DNA of 64,000 nucleotides from Acanthamoeba castellanii str. Neff (Eukaryota > Discosea > Longamoebia > Acanthamoebidae). The notes under the pieces were generated by a model. The model was given only the letters and a program-made list of their open reading frames with translations, was not told the DNA's origin and did no database searches. Position numbers and translations under genes: made by a program. The stretch covers positions 45,316 to 109,315 of the forward strand of contig NW_004457710.1 of assembly GCF_000313135.1 (NCBI RefSeq). Direction: 5' to 3'. Below are positions 46,960-59,634 of the stretch, piece by piece. The number at the start of each line of letters is the position of its first letter. Position 1 is the stretch's first letter.

Positions 46960-49900
46960 ATGATGCGCGGGGTGAATCTGTTCGGGAGGACAAAGAAGTC
47001 TTCCAAAGGCGCGGCTACCACAACCCCTGGGAGGGTTACTGCAGCTACAACGCCAGAGCAACGAGGAGGGCAGACTGCGGTCTCCCACGGTCACGGCCGC
47101 AGCAGCTCTACACAACAGCCACAGGCACCTCCCGGCTACGCGCCGCCGCAGAGGCCGCCCAAGCGAGTTGAGTCGCCGCCGGCTTTGCCGCTGCCGCTCA
47201 CGCCCGAGCCACGCCTCCTGCGGCTCTTCCCCGAGTACGAGGCCTACGACGATGCCGTCGACCGTCAGTACCACCACCACCACCACCAGCACAACAGACG
47301 CGAGGAGCACCCCCAGCACCAGCACCAGCAGAAGCAGCAGCCGGGCGGCCATCATCAAAGTCAAAGCGCCTCCGCCGCGCCTTTGCTGCCCATCAAGCAG
47401 GAGGTCAAGGTTCGTTCTGCGCGTGGCTCTCCTTGGCCCCTGCTGATGCGCGACTACCTACTAGCCTGCCTGCTGATTCTCTCTTTCGTTGCCATGCGCC
47501 ATGGTGTGCGTGGCCAAGCAGCTGCCCGATGGCGAGAAGGGGCTGGAGAACAACCAGGGCCAGTACAACTGCTTCATCAACGTCGTCATCCAGGCCCTGT
47601 GGCACCTCACCGGTACATTCCTCACTACTACTCCTCCCACTACTCCGTCACATCAATCGAGAGCTTGAGTAATGACTCACGCATCACCTCTCCCATCAAT
47701 CGCCCATCAACACACACACATACACACGATACACACATACACACGACACACACACACACACAACAACGCACACGGCCAGCGTTCCGGGAGCGATTCGTCA
47801 GGGGCGGGTCGGGAGGGCACGACCACTGCTGTCCGGGTCCCGACACGTGCGTGCACTGCGCGCTGCAGGCCATATTCGTGGAGTACCAGTTCTCGGAGCA
47901 GGCCATCATCCCGCCCACCGCGCTTCGCCAGTCCCTCGCCGTCCTCTACAAGGACGAGTCGCGCTTCCAGGTACTCCCCACCACACCACCACCACCACCT
48001 ATCACCTCCCCCGACTGGTTGCAGTCGGCACAGAGGGCTTGTACGTCTTATGCGACATCGACGTTGTTTTGAAACCGTCTTTCCTTCTGGCTTCACGTGA
48101 TCAAGATGAACCAAATAGACGACGCAGCCGAAGCCCTCGAGGCCATCCTCGATCGCCTCCACCACACAGAGCGCGCCCAAAAGGTACGGCACTAGCCTCT
48201 TTTCTTCTTCTTCTTCTTGGCGAGTGCTGACTGCGGTCTGGTACGACACGTGCACAAAAAGGACAAAAACGCGGATCCGGCCGCGCTGGAGAAGAAGGCG
48301 TGCCCGTGCCTGGTGCACAACGCATTCGGGGTGCGCACCATGGACCTCCTCCGCTGCGACACGTGCTCCGCCACCACCGGTACCCCACCCCCCCCCACTC
48401 TCCCACCCGCCCACACAGCTGCATGCGCGCATCGTGGAATGTGAGAAATGACAGAGTAGGTTGGCGCGAAAACAGAGCCGAAGGCCACTTCGCTGTTCGT
48501 GGCCTACGCCTACACGTACGCTCTGCGCGAGGCCCGCGCCAAGGCCGGCAACGAAACCGGCAAAGGCAGTAGTAGTAGCTACTCCTTCTGCCAATTCTTC
48601 CAGAGGGCCGCCCAAGAGGACCGCCGCTGGTGCCCCAACGCCGTACGCCGACCTTCTTCGCCTCTTCCCCGCCGGTGGTGGCGGGCGTGCCTCGTGCCGA
48701 CTCTCAGTGTGCTCTTTTCTTTCGCTTGGGTGCGTGTGCGGTGGCGCGTGTGTTCATTGTTCCAGGCCCGCTGCAACAAGATGTGCGTGGTGGAGCACCA
48801 CCTGCTGTACCTGCCCAAGGTCTTCAGCGTTGGGTACACACCACACCCCACGATGACATCAAATAGGCTGGCTGGCTGGCTGGCTGGCTCATGTTGTTTG
48901 GTTGGTGCTTTTGTCTGCAACAGTTTGGTGTGGCCTTCGGTGGAGGGCGCGCCGGTGGACGAGATCGCGGAGGTGATGGACATGATCACGATGCAGATCG
49001 ACCTGAGCAACATCTTCATCACCAACACGGTCATCGGGCGGTACCTGCAGCAGGAGAAGAAGTCGCACCTCCACGCCAGCGGGACCAGCGGTTCCCTGCA
49101 CGATTCGCTCCTCGGCTCGGGCGTGTTCGACAGCATCGCCCTCGACACCGTCCCTGGCGGCGACGGCGAGAAGTCAACGAGGGCCACCGCCAACGCCAAC
49201 GTCAGTGGCAAGAAGCAGCGCGGCAAGCGTGTCAAGTGCATCTACGAGCTGCGGGGCATGATCTGCTACTACGGCCAGCACTACAACTGCTACTTCAACA
49301 GCCCCGCCACCGGCCAATGGTGCGTACCCAGCATTTCTTTCGTTCATGTATTCTTCTTCTTCCATTCCTCGAATTGGCCAAAGTGCTCACCCCCGCCCCA
49401 GGTACGTGTTCGACGACGTCATGGTCAATGCCGTCGGCTCCACGTGGGCCGCCGTCAAAGGTTTTTGATTCCCCCTCCCTCCCAACTTTTCTGGCCCCTC
49501 GCGGCCACTACCGCGGTACACTCACCTCATCTGCCCCCGTGTCACGACAGAGCGATGCCTGCGTGGCCATCTGCAGCCGTCGGTGCTCTTCTACGAGAAG
49601 AAGGAGGTCCTCGAAGTGGAAGTGGAGGAGGAGGAGGAGACGGAAGAGATGCCCGCCGACGACCATCAGCTCCCCGTCCCCACGATGGCGGCCTCGTTGC
49701 CACGCGAGGCGCAGCTGGTCGAAGCCAAGGCCGCCTCCGCCGCTGCCACCGACGACGACGGCGACGGGGAGAAGGAGGCGATCGCGCGGGCCGCGCGGGA
49801 GGTGGAGGAGGGCGGGATGGAGGCGCTCAAGCGTACGATCGGGGCCGAGATCCTGGAGCTGCTCCTGCAGGGCGAGGAGCAGTGGAAGAAGGAGCGCGAG

Positions 49901-51451
49901 CGCGAGCGCGAGCTCGACCGGGTGCGCCAATCGGAAGAGCGCAGCCGCGCGGCCCAGGCCCAGGAAGCAGCCGCGGTCATCCGGCGCGACCAGGAAGACG
50001 GCCAGGCAGCGGGGGAGATGGAAAGCGAACACAAAGCGCCGTCGCACTCGCGCACGAGAACAACGACCACCCGCAAGAACACGACGACGACGACGAAGGG
50101 CACGAGGAGGAAGAGGTGGACGACGGAACGGCGATGAACAGGAGCTGGTTCGTGCGAACGCCCGAAGACGACCAGGCAGAGACGGAGGCGGCGGCGGAAG
50201 AAGGCGGGGAAGAGGGCAACTCGAAGACAGAGCCATCAACTCCTCTCTCGGGCCACGCGCGTGCGATTGCTGACGATGATGCCGCTCCCCAGCGAATTGC
50301 CTCAGCCGTGGCGACCACCGCCGCGGCGAGCAGGCGAAGCAGCAGCAGCAGCAGCAGCACGAGTCACGAGGCGAAGCGGGTCGTCCCACAGCCGCGTAGC
50401 GAAGAGGTCGAGGAGGACAGCGAGTGGGAGATCATCGACAACGACGATGCTGACGATGCGCATCATCTTCATCGCGATGATCATGACGACTTCACCAGCA
50501 TCATCGCACCCGGGCGGCGCAGCCGTAGCCGTACCCGCACCGACGGCGAGGAGGAGGAGGACCAGGACGACGACGACGACGTGGAAATCATATTCGAAAA
50601 CGAACGAGAGAGACCCGAGCGCGACGAAGCGTACGACGTGGAGAAGAAGGCGAAGAGCGCGCGTGCTGTCAACGAGAACGAAGAAGAAGAAGAAGAGGAA
50701 GAAGACGACGACGACGTCGAGATCGTGGATGAAACGGAGGGCGGAAGAAGGGAGCGAACCGGCTCGGCCTTCGCAGTCCTGTCCACGTCCGGGAGCGCCT
50801 CCGACCTCGACATCTCCTTCACCTTGCTCGACGCCCACCGCCCCCACGGGGGCGACGTTGGCGAGACCCAGGGCGGGTCTGCGCCCCTCGAGGTCACAGT
50901 CACCCGCACCAACTGGCTCTACAGACGTACGCCCCCCCCCCGACACACACGCTCACATCTGGCTGGCGATGATTTATAGTGAGATGGGGGGGGGCATGGT
51001 GTACAGGGGAGAGCAGGCTGTACCGCTTCGCCGCGGAGGAGCTGCTGCGCCTCGAACCGGACACGCAAGCCCGCAAGGAGGCGTACGTTCCACCCGGATG
51101 CCCGTTGGGGGGAGCTCACGCGGCCTGATGGCACTATTTTGTGTTTTGGTGGTGGCGGCGAATGCAGGTTCCGGTACGACGAGATGGCGCAGATCCTTCT
51201 CTACGGCTCGTTCAACATGGTCATCAGGTACCTGCGCCCGCCGCGAGCACCACACAACGCACACACACACGCGCTCGGGCGTAGCAACAGAGATCGCCGG
51301 CATGATTAGTAACAAGAGTATCATCTATCGCCACGACAGGTTCGTCGAAGCAAGCGACCGCCAGGTCCATTACATCGATGGCGAGGGCGTGGAGCGCGTC
51401 GCGCACCTGCTGTGTCTGCACAACCCCGATATCGCCCTCACACGCCAGTAG
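46960..51451 (+). CDS. Ubiquitin carboxyl-terminal hydrolase, USP53/54-like
   Basis: A papain-fold deubiquitinase. The N-terminus is His/Gln/Pro-rich. The Cys box is GLENNQGQYNCFINVVIQAL with WHL following, i.e. the USP53/54 and plant UCH-type variant of the USP box. A zinc-ribbon-like CCPGPDTCVHCAL and LLRCDTCSATT follow. The His box is GMICYYGQHYNCYFNS..GQW followed by VFDDVMVNAVG and RGHLQPSVLFYEK. Cys, His and Asp positions are present, so activity is plausible. After this comes a long acidic coiled tail with many Glu/Asp runs (49600-50750), and then a separate conserved-looking end spread over three short exons: RLYRFAAEELLRLEPDTQAR, MAQILLYGSFNMVIRF and YIDGEGVERVAHLLCLHNPD. Stop TAG 51449-51451, 69 bp from the convergent BRCA2 stop. 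Confidence 0.85.
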
Positions 51452-51519
51452 TGCCGGCAGGGCACAACAACAGCTTGCCGCACGCGTCCAGCTCTTTTTT
51501 TTTGTAAATACAAGGCAAG

Positions 51520-54500
51520 TCACCCCACAGCGTAAGAAGAAGACGCAAGCGCCCGCACACGAAGGACGCGCAGGCCTTGAACAAGTTCACACGGAAGGTG
51601 GTGCGGTACGCCGGCGTACGGACTGGACATGCCACCAGCCCGTTTGCGTTTCGTCCTCGCCGTTGACCTGATGGCACACCCACTGATCGTCACACATTGC
51701 ATTGAGGGGGACTGTGAGTCACCGGTGACGTCCAACCGGCACCACACACGCACACACACACTCACACAACACGACACACAACACACACAGCGTTGTCGTA
51801 CCTCGAGGTCGTCGTAGGCCGTGGAGAGGGAGGCCGACAGGGCAGCCACGAACCCGTCCCACTCCTCGCACGCCAGGAGAAGCGGCCGCGAGGGCGCCGG
51901 CGGGGTTTGCGTAGAGGCGGAGGGCAGCGGAACGGGGAGGGCGGGCGCCGTGCCCTCCGCCGCCCCGGGCCGCGTGGAATGGAGAAGAGCGAGCGCGAGG
52001 GCCTCGCCCACCAGCGCCGTCGGCGACGGAAGAGAGAGGGCCTCCGCTCCGGCGTCATCGGGGAAGCGCACACCGCCGAAGAGGTCGGCGAGGAGCAGTT
52101 CCCGCAGCTGCTGCTGCGGCGGCGAGGGATCGGGGCTGGCGGGAGCGGGCGAAGAGAGGCAGCGCCAGAGCCACCGCTCCACGGGCACGAGGGGCATGCT
52201 GGCCGCGGCAGATGGCGGGTGGTGGTGGGCCGGGCGCAGGAGGTCGAGCGCGGCGACGAGGCTCGGCAGGGTGAGCGCTACGCGGTGCCGCGACAGGCCG
52301 TCATCGAGGAGCACGTACAGCGCCACGTCGGCCTGCTGCTGCTGCTGGTGGTGGTGGTGGTGGTGGTGGTCCTCATCCATGTTGTCTGTTGCTGATGATG
52401 ATGTGGACCGAGGCGGGAAGCGCGCCGGCAGGGGCGTGGCGGAGGCGGGCCAGAGGCAGATGTCCCACCCGCCGCTCTGCTGACCAGCGCGGGGGAGGCA
52501 GGCGACGGCGGAGAACGGGAGGAGGGCGCCCACGAGGGAAGCCCGGACGGGGAGGCGCGGGCGCGTTGACGAGCTGCGCGGGACGAGCTGCCCGGTGAGG
52601 AGCGCCTCCACGCGCTGGCGGGCCGCATCCACCTCCTCCCGCGACCTGATTGGTTGGTTGCGCACGCAGCAGCCAGCAGCGGTCAGCCAACAGCATCGGA
52701 CGAAGAAGAACGAAGAACGAAGACGGCGATGACGATGACGGGGGGGGAGGCGTACCGTTCGGCCCAGGCGACGAGCTGGCGGTAGGCGGGGGCGAAGGGC
52801 GAGGAGCGCCCCTTCGGGGCGAGCAGCACGTCGGTGGCCTCCTCCGCGGCAGCGTGGTGCACCCCGAAGTTGGCGTCGTACGACCGGTAGGCCAGCGACG
52901 ACAGACACACCACCGTCGGCCTGGTTGCAACGCACCAACGCCCCAACCACCACGTCAGCACCGCGTCATCACGCGAGGGGGGAGGGGCGAGAGGAGGGAG
53001 GTACGTGGCGGGGGCCTCCTTGAAGGGGAAGCGGGAGACGGCCACGTCCGGGTGCTCCCGCAGCTCCACCGAGAGCAGCTCTCCCGAGGAGTCCGTCAAA
53101 AACACCTGGCCGCGGTGTGGTGGGTGGTAGATACGCATTAGCGCGCGCGTGTGTGTCGTGTGTGTCGTAGGTCGCTTGGCACGCACCTGGGTGAGAAGGT
53201 AGGGGCGGCCGCTCTTGTAGCTGCACTCGTGGGGTCCGTGCACGCCCACGACGACGCCCACCACGTCGATCTCCCGAGAGGCTTCGCGGAAGCCCCGCTG
53301 CTGCTGCTGATGCTGCTGTTGCTGCGCGTGGAGGTGCTCCAGGCCCTGCACCTGCCGCGCCCGGTACACGCCCGACGGACCCTCGCGCCTACGCGCACAT
53401 GCACGAGGAAGGTGAGGAATGCAGGCACGGCTCGTGGGTAGGGCGAGGGCGCACGTACCGGGCGTAGCGCGTCTTGAGGGTGGTGCTGAGCTCCAGCGTG
53501 CGGGGCTTGGCCGCCCACCCTCCCGTCATGACCGTGCCGTCTGTCCCCGCTGCTGCGAGACACACGCCACACGCTCAGCACACGACACACATGACACACA
53601 CGACACACAAAGCACACGGGCGATCGAATGGCGCACCATCGGAGGGGCCGGCGGGCTTGGGCGGTCGGGGGTTGAGGAAGTAGATGCGGAGGCGTGCGCC
53701 CTCCTCGAAGATCTCGGCCACCTCCTCCTCGTTGGGCCGCCAGATCGTGAGCACGCACTCGTCGCTCTTGCCGCCCATGCCGCCCGGGCTGCTGCTGCTG
53801 CGAGGCGGCCGCTGGTCGCCGGCCACCACCACGGGGCAGTCGCGCAGCCGGACGCGCACGAAGGGGGTCACGGTGCGGGTGGCGTCGGGGTGCTCGGCGA
53901 TGAAGTCCTCCAGCTGCCGGCCGAACTCCTCGTCCTTGTCCAGGCGCGAGCGCTCCATGTGGTGCTGGACGATGGCCTGCTGCCGCGGGTTGAGCAGCTG
54001 CTGGAAGTCGTACGGGTCGCTCGCCCCCTCCATCCACCCGAGCAGCGTCTCCCCGTCGTAGCACTCGGCCAGCGAAGCTACAGCACAGCCGCCGCCGCCG
54101 CCGCCGCCGCCGCCACGCAACGATCGTAAGCGCAAAGGACCATTGAGGGGGGGGGTAGGGGTGCCAGGCAACGCGAGGCGCGTGTGGGTGTGTACCCTTG
54201 GATACCGGGGAGCGGGTGCGAGGCTTGGTCTTGGTGACGGCGGAGGCCTGCGCGCTGGCCTCCTTCTCGAGCTCCGCCTTCTTGGCCTCCACCAGCCGGT
54301 TCCGCTTGGCCTGCGAACACACGCACACGCCCGCGAGAAACACACGTGTTGGGTGAGACACGATGAAGGTGGGGCGAATAACACACACCACACGCATGAC
54401 ACGCACGACACGCACATGCGAGCGCGGGCACGAAAAAGGCGTGTGCGCGAGGTACCTCAAACAGGCGTCGGGCGTGCTCCTCCTGGGCGGAGGTGCGGGT

Positions 54501-57251
54501 GATAAAAGAGCCGTCGAGCTTCTTCTCCAGGAAGAGGAGAGGGTAGCGTCGCTCCACCACCACGTCCACGCACGGCACGAGCCCACCTTCGGGCCGCACA
54601 GATCGAAGGCTGACCGGAAACACGGGTCTGGAAGGGGGAGGGATAGTCGTGTACACACACACACACACACAACACATTCGGGTGGTGGTGGTGGTGGCCC
54701 GCGCGTGAGCAGACAAACCCGATGGAATTGGTGCTGGCCGGGGAGTGGAAGTGTCTGGTGTACTTTCTCTGGATGCCGAGCTTGGCGTGCCACAGGGCGC
54801 GTCGCACGGCGTTGACCTGGAGCAGCAGCGTCGTCGACTCTGCGCGCAGAGAGTGTGTGTGATAAGTTCGGCGCGGGGTGTTCCAGGGCCGTCGCGTGTC
54901 ATGTGAAAGAGAGAAAGAGATGAGTACCCGTGGCCTCGAGCGGGGACATGGCGTTATCGTTTCCATTGAGCTGCGCCCCCACCAGCCGTGGTTAGGGGTT
55001 GTCAAGCCACGTCAGCATGTGGTGGAAGAGCGCGGGAGGAGGGGGTCGTACGCGTGCGCCGATGACGCGCAGCTTGAGGCCCGGGTAGATCTTGCCGAGG
55101 GCCATGTGCTGCGTGAGGGCCTCATCGAGGATGGCGTTGATCGAGTACCACCCGTCCGTCACCTCGATCACGCCCCCACCCGCCCCCTCTCCACCTCCCG
55201 CCCCTGCTGCCGCTGCGCCGCCCTCTGCATGCCCCAACACACACGACATACGACACACACACGACACACACACACACAGAAACCAGTTCCCAACCGTACT
55301 CACACCGCACACACCGCACACACCACACAACGGGTCAGCAGCAACAACAACAAGGCGCCACCTGATTGGCGGGGAGCAGAGACCTGTGGTGGAAGTGGCG
55401 GGAGGCGGTGGCGGCGCATCGCCGCCGTAGGACCGGATGGCGGCGACGCAGAGGATCATGGAGCGGCCGGCCGATTCGTCCCGCTCCAGGATGATCTTGA
55501 GCGCCGACCGCTTCGCCTTGTTGACCTCCCGCTCATACCTTAATTGCCCCAACCACCCGCCACTCAGCAGCGATGGCGGCGGCAGCGAAGAATAGCTGTG
55601 TGCGGCGTAATGGGGGACAATACCGGTAGAGGAGCTGGTGGAGGACGGTGTGCGGGAGGAGGTGCCGGTTGGCCAGCTGGTGCGGGAAGCGGCGTTCCAT
55701 GCCGGCCAGCTTCCACACGATCCATCGGTAGTGGTTGCTCGTCCACTCCCTGTTTTTGTATAAAGATATGGATATATCGATATTATTAAAGGCGGTGGGT
55801 GTGAGACGGGGGATACGCTACGGGCTGATGATCTTGGGATTGGCACCGCAGGCCAGCAGCACCGCGTGCATTTCGGTCGCTCCCACCCCCTGCACACATC
55901 GCACACATCGCACATGCACCACCGCACACGCACACGCACACCCACGAGATAAACGTCATGCGATGCGTCGAGGGAGAGAGGGCAGCAGCAATTGAGGGGC
56001 ACACGCGCGCGTACGTAGGGGTTGTTGAGGGCGGCCATGGCCTGGGGCGAGAAGAAGAGCACGAAGGCGGCCGGGTGCGCGCGCATGTCCTCGAACACCT
56101 GCTCGCACGTGAACTGGTAGTGGCGCGCCCGGTCGCTGTCCATTCGCAGCACCTCCTCCGACCTTTTTGGCCGCAGAGAGAGAGAGAGAGAGTCACGATG
56201 TGCGTCGTGTCGTTGGTCGTTGGTCGTGTCGTATGTGCAGATTGGAGGCACGGGAAGCGTACAGAGGAGGCATGGGGAGATCTTGGGGCTCGTTGGCCGC
56301 GAGCTGCTTCAGGGTCAGCTTCTCACTCACCTCTGAGGCGTGTGTCGTGTGTCGTGTACCGTGTGAGGCGTACATCGCACGAGCCGAGGAGAGGAGAGGA
56401 GGGCTTCACGCACCGGGGAGGGAGTAGCGCCACGGGGGCAGAGGGGCGGCCTCGGGGACCGGAGCCGCGGTCGCGGCGAGGGTCGCCTGGCGACGAGACG
56501 GGCGAGCCGGAGTGTGGGCGCGAGGGGGCTTGTAGGGGCTGCACCCGTACGCGTACTGCTTGGCCGGCGGCGCCCCCGCCCCGCCGGCACTGCCAGCACC
56601 ACCGCGACGATCCCCGGTCGCATTTCCGCCGAGCGGGCCTCGCCGTGCCAGCTGCCTGCATCGTCGTCATCGGAAATGACACCCGAATCAGGCACTGACA
56701 CGTCAGCAGACATTGGGAGGGCGTGAAAGGGGGTTAACGCACCCGGTCGTGGCGGCGTTGCCGGTCGAGGAGGCGGATGCAGGGGCGCGCGGCGTGGTGA
56801 CCACCACGCGAGGCGGATCGGTGGCGGCGCGCGACGTGGCGGTCGTGGTAGTCGTCGCGGAAGCTGTGGAAGTGGTGAAGGCGGTGGTGGAGGTCGGACG
56901 AGGCGGGGTGGCCCGAACGGGAGTCGGCGGGTAGGCGAACTCGCCCCTCCCGGTGGGCTTCGGCGACGGCACGCGGTGTGATGATGGCGTCGACCGGGCC
57001 ACGGGCGGACCCAATGGAGTGGCGGCAGCGGCGGCGGCGGGCGGCAGCGGGGAGGGTGACGGCCGCGGCGCACGCGATGGAGCCGCAGCCGCTCGCGCCG
57101 CCGGTACTGAATGCGGGCGGGCGGGCTCGTCGTCGGCACACGAGGAAAGCTCGAGGAGCATGTCCGCGTCGTCGTCTTCGTCTTCCTCGTCGGGGCGACT
57201 GCTGGCGTTGGCGCGAGGCGGTGAAGTGCGAGAGATTGCGCTCGGGTCTCG

Positions 57252-57282
<31 letters not shown>

Positions 57283-59546
57283 AGAAGCTGTCGGGAGCGT
57301 GCGAGGGCGGCCGCCGATACGTTGACGGCCTTCCCGCTCACGGTCTTGAACCCTCCGAACGCTGCCCCGCCCGCACCTCCGAAGCTCTCAGGCGGAGGCG
57401 GCCCGTTGAGTCGCGTCGTAGTCGTCGTCACCGTCTTTCTCGCGTGGAGGCCGCTTGCCGGCGCTCTGCGCGTTACTGCCCTCTACGTCGTCGACGTCGG
57501 CGAGGAGCTGTCGGGAGCGCGCGAGGGCGGCCGCCGATACGTTGACGGCCTTCCCGCTCACGGTCTTAAACCCTCCAAATGCAGCGCCACCGGCACCTCC
57601 GAAGCTCTCTGACGGAGGCGGCGGCCCGTTGATCGCGTCGAAGCCACCATCGCCATCTTGATCAAGGCGAGGCCGCTTGCCGGCACTCTGCGCACTGTCG
57701 CCCTCTTCGTCGGCGTCGGCGAGAAGTTGCCGGGAGCGCGCGAGGGCAGCCGCCGACACGTTGATGGCCTTCCCGCTCACGGTCTTGAAACCTCCGAACG
57801 CTGCCCCGCCCGCACCTCCGAAGCTCTCTGGCGGAGGCGCCCCGTTTAGAGCTCTGGCTTTCTCTCCTCGCCTGCCGGGGCTCTGCTGCGCGTTGCCATT
57901 AACCTCGCCGTCGTCTTCGTCGTTGAGGACTCGCTTCGTGGCCTGCTCGACGCTGGCCTTGGGCGGCTCGAGCCTCCGCCCGCTGCCCGTGGTGAAGCCC
58001 ACGATACCCGAAGCCGGCGCGCCTGCGTAGACATCCGATGAGCCATCGTCATCGCCATCGTCGTTGAGGAATCGCTTCATGGCCTGCTCGACGTTGGCCT
58101 TGGGCGGCTCGAGCCTCTTCCCGCTGCCCGTGGTAAAGCCCACGAACGCCGGCAGAGCCATGTTGGGGTGGTTTCCATTGGCGTGGCTATCGTCGTCGTC
58201 GTCAGCCAGAAGTCGGTCCATGGCGCGCTTCACATTCTCCGCCGACGGTCTCAGCCGCCGGCCGCTGCCCGTGGTGAAGCCCACGAACGCCTGAGGTGCC
58301 TCTTCTGACGTCGTGGCGTGTTGCCCCGCGAGGCCTCTACCACTCTCTTCGTCATCGCCGTCGCCATCGTCGCTGAGGAATCGCTTCATGGCCTGCTCGA
58401 CGCTGGCCTTGGGCGGCTCGAGCCTCCGCCCGCTGCCCGTGGTGAAGCCCACGAACGCCGGGGGCGCTGAGTCCTCCGGCGATGGAGGGCCGACGTCGGC
58501 CGCGTCGTCGCCGTCGCGATCCATGACGAGGTGCCGGGCCTTCGCGAGGCTGGCCTCGGATACCACCACAGCCTTCCCACGTCCTGACCTGAACCCCATG
58601 AACGGCTCCTGCTGCTGCTGCTGCTGGTGCTCCGCTTCCTGCATCCCCCATTGGCCGATGCGTCAGATGGTGAAGAAGAAGAAGAAGAAGGCTCGCGGGA
58701 AGGAGAAGCGAGACCAAGGTGGCGGGCGCACCAGATCCATGGCCTCGTCGCGTGCGGTGTCGGGCGGTGATCCGACTGCAGCGGCGGCGGTGGATTCGTC
58801 GTCGTTGTCGTTGAGCAGGCGCGACGCACGGTGCAGGGCCTCTTTTGATACTTCCAACTTGCGCCCGCCGGCGGTCGTGAACCCGCCAAAGCCCGAGGCC
58901 GGCGGTGGCGCGCGGTTGTCTTCGGCCGTGTCTTCGCCTCGAGAGACGCCAGCAGGCGGCGGTGAACGGCCGACGTCGGCCCTGGTCCCACCTTGTTGTG
59001 GTTGTTGTGCCTCCTCCTCCTTCTCTTGCGACGCGTCGGCGCACTCAGCCATGAGCTGGCGGCCCTTGGCCAGGCTGGCTGCGCCGACCGTCACCGTTCG
59101 CCCGCTCGCGCTAATGAAGCCTCCCACCATGGGCCGCTGCTGCTGCCCTTCCTCCGGCTGCTTCGCTGGGCCAGCGTCGTCGGCGGCGGCGACGGCCACT
59201 TCCTTCTCCCCGTTCTGTTCACCGCCATCAGCGGTGCGACGGCGTTTGCGGGAGAGAAACAGCCGCTGGAATGTCGTGCCCGCTGCTGCCTCTGATGCTG
59301 GTGCACAGCGGTGGGCTCATGTGGTTAGGCAAGACGGGAGAAAAAAAGATGTGCGGGAATGGTACGTTGGCTTGTGGGTGGCGAAGATGATTTGTCGTCT
59401 ACGTCATCCTTGCTTTCTTCCTCAGCCTCTCTTTTTTTCAGGTTGGGCAGGCCAGCCGACATACGGCCTTTCCGCATCGAGGGCTGATTCTTGATTGAAT
59501 GCCCAGCGTCAATGCTGATTGTTGTATTTTCGTTTTTGGAGCGCAT
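51520..59546 (-). CDS. BRCA2: BRCA2 homologue (RAD51 loader for homologous recombination)
   Basis: The protein loads RAD51 on single-stranded DNA. I start it at ATG 59546 (MRSKNENTTISIDAG); a 3' site before CATCAGAGG joins in frame to TTFQRLFLSRKRRRTADG. Ten BRC-like repeats occupy 59050-57282. The DNA-binding region follows. The helical domain has NHYRWIVWKLAGMERRFPHQ and NKAKRSALKIILERDESAG. OB1 has VIEVTDGWYSINAILDEAL. The OB2 and Tower entry has RRYPLLFLEKKLDGSFITRT, LLNPRQQAIVQHHMERSRLD and LTIWRPNEEEV. OB3 follows (EIDVVGVVVGVHG, VFLTDSSGELLSVELR). The reading frame breaks once in the array at 57410. The last exon is ambiguous: a phase-0 acceptor after GACTCACAG gives a stop at 51520, while one 33 nt later gives a stop at 51587. 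About fifteen introns. Confidence 0.9.
57282..59124 (-). repeat. Array of ten BRC-type repeats in BRCA2
   Basis: Units in protein order: 59124-59050 (GGFISASGRTV), 58887-58813 (GGFTTAGGRKL), 58599-58525 (MGFRSGRGKAV), 58452-58375, 58284-58207, 58143-58066 and 58002-57925 (all VGFTTGSG[RK]RL), then 57795-57721, 57576-57502 and 57356-57282 (all GGFKTVSGKA[IV]). Each ends in a helix of the form SLAKGRQLM or ALARSRQLL. Units 4-7 and 8-10 form two nearly identical blocks at DNA level, so they arose by recent duplication. Spacing is about 150-310 bp. Confidence 0.9.
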
Positions 59547-59634
59547 TCCAAGAAATGCAACAAATATTTTCTCTTATCAATTCCCTCTGCTTTTTGTCAT
59601 TTTCTTTAGTCCTGCAAATTGATCGCTCTGCAAG

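Noticed and set aside
59050..59494. Plus-strand 393-residue ORF covering the BRC array
   Set aside because: It is antisense to BRCA2. Its repeated ALGGSSLRPLPVVKPTNA-like motif is simply the reverse complement of the BRC units.
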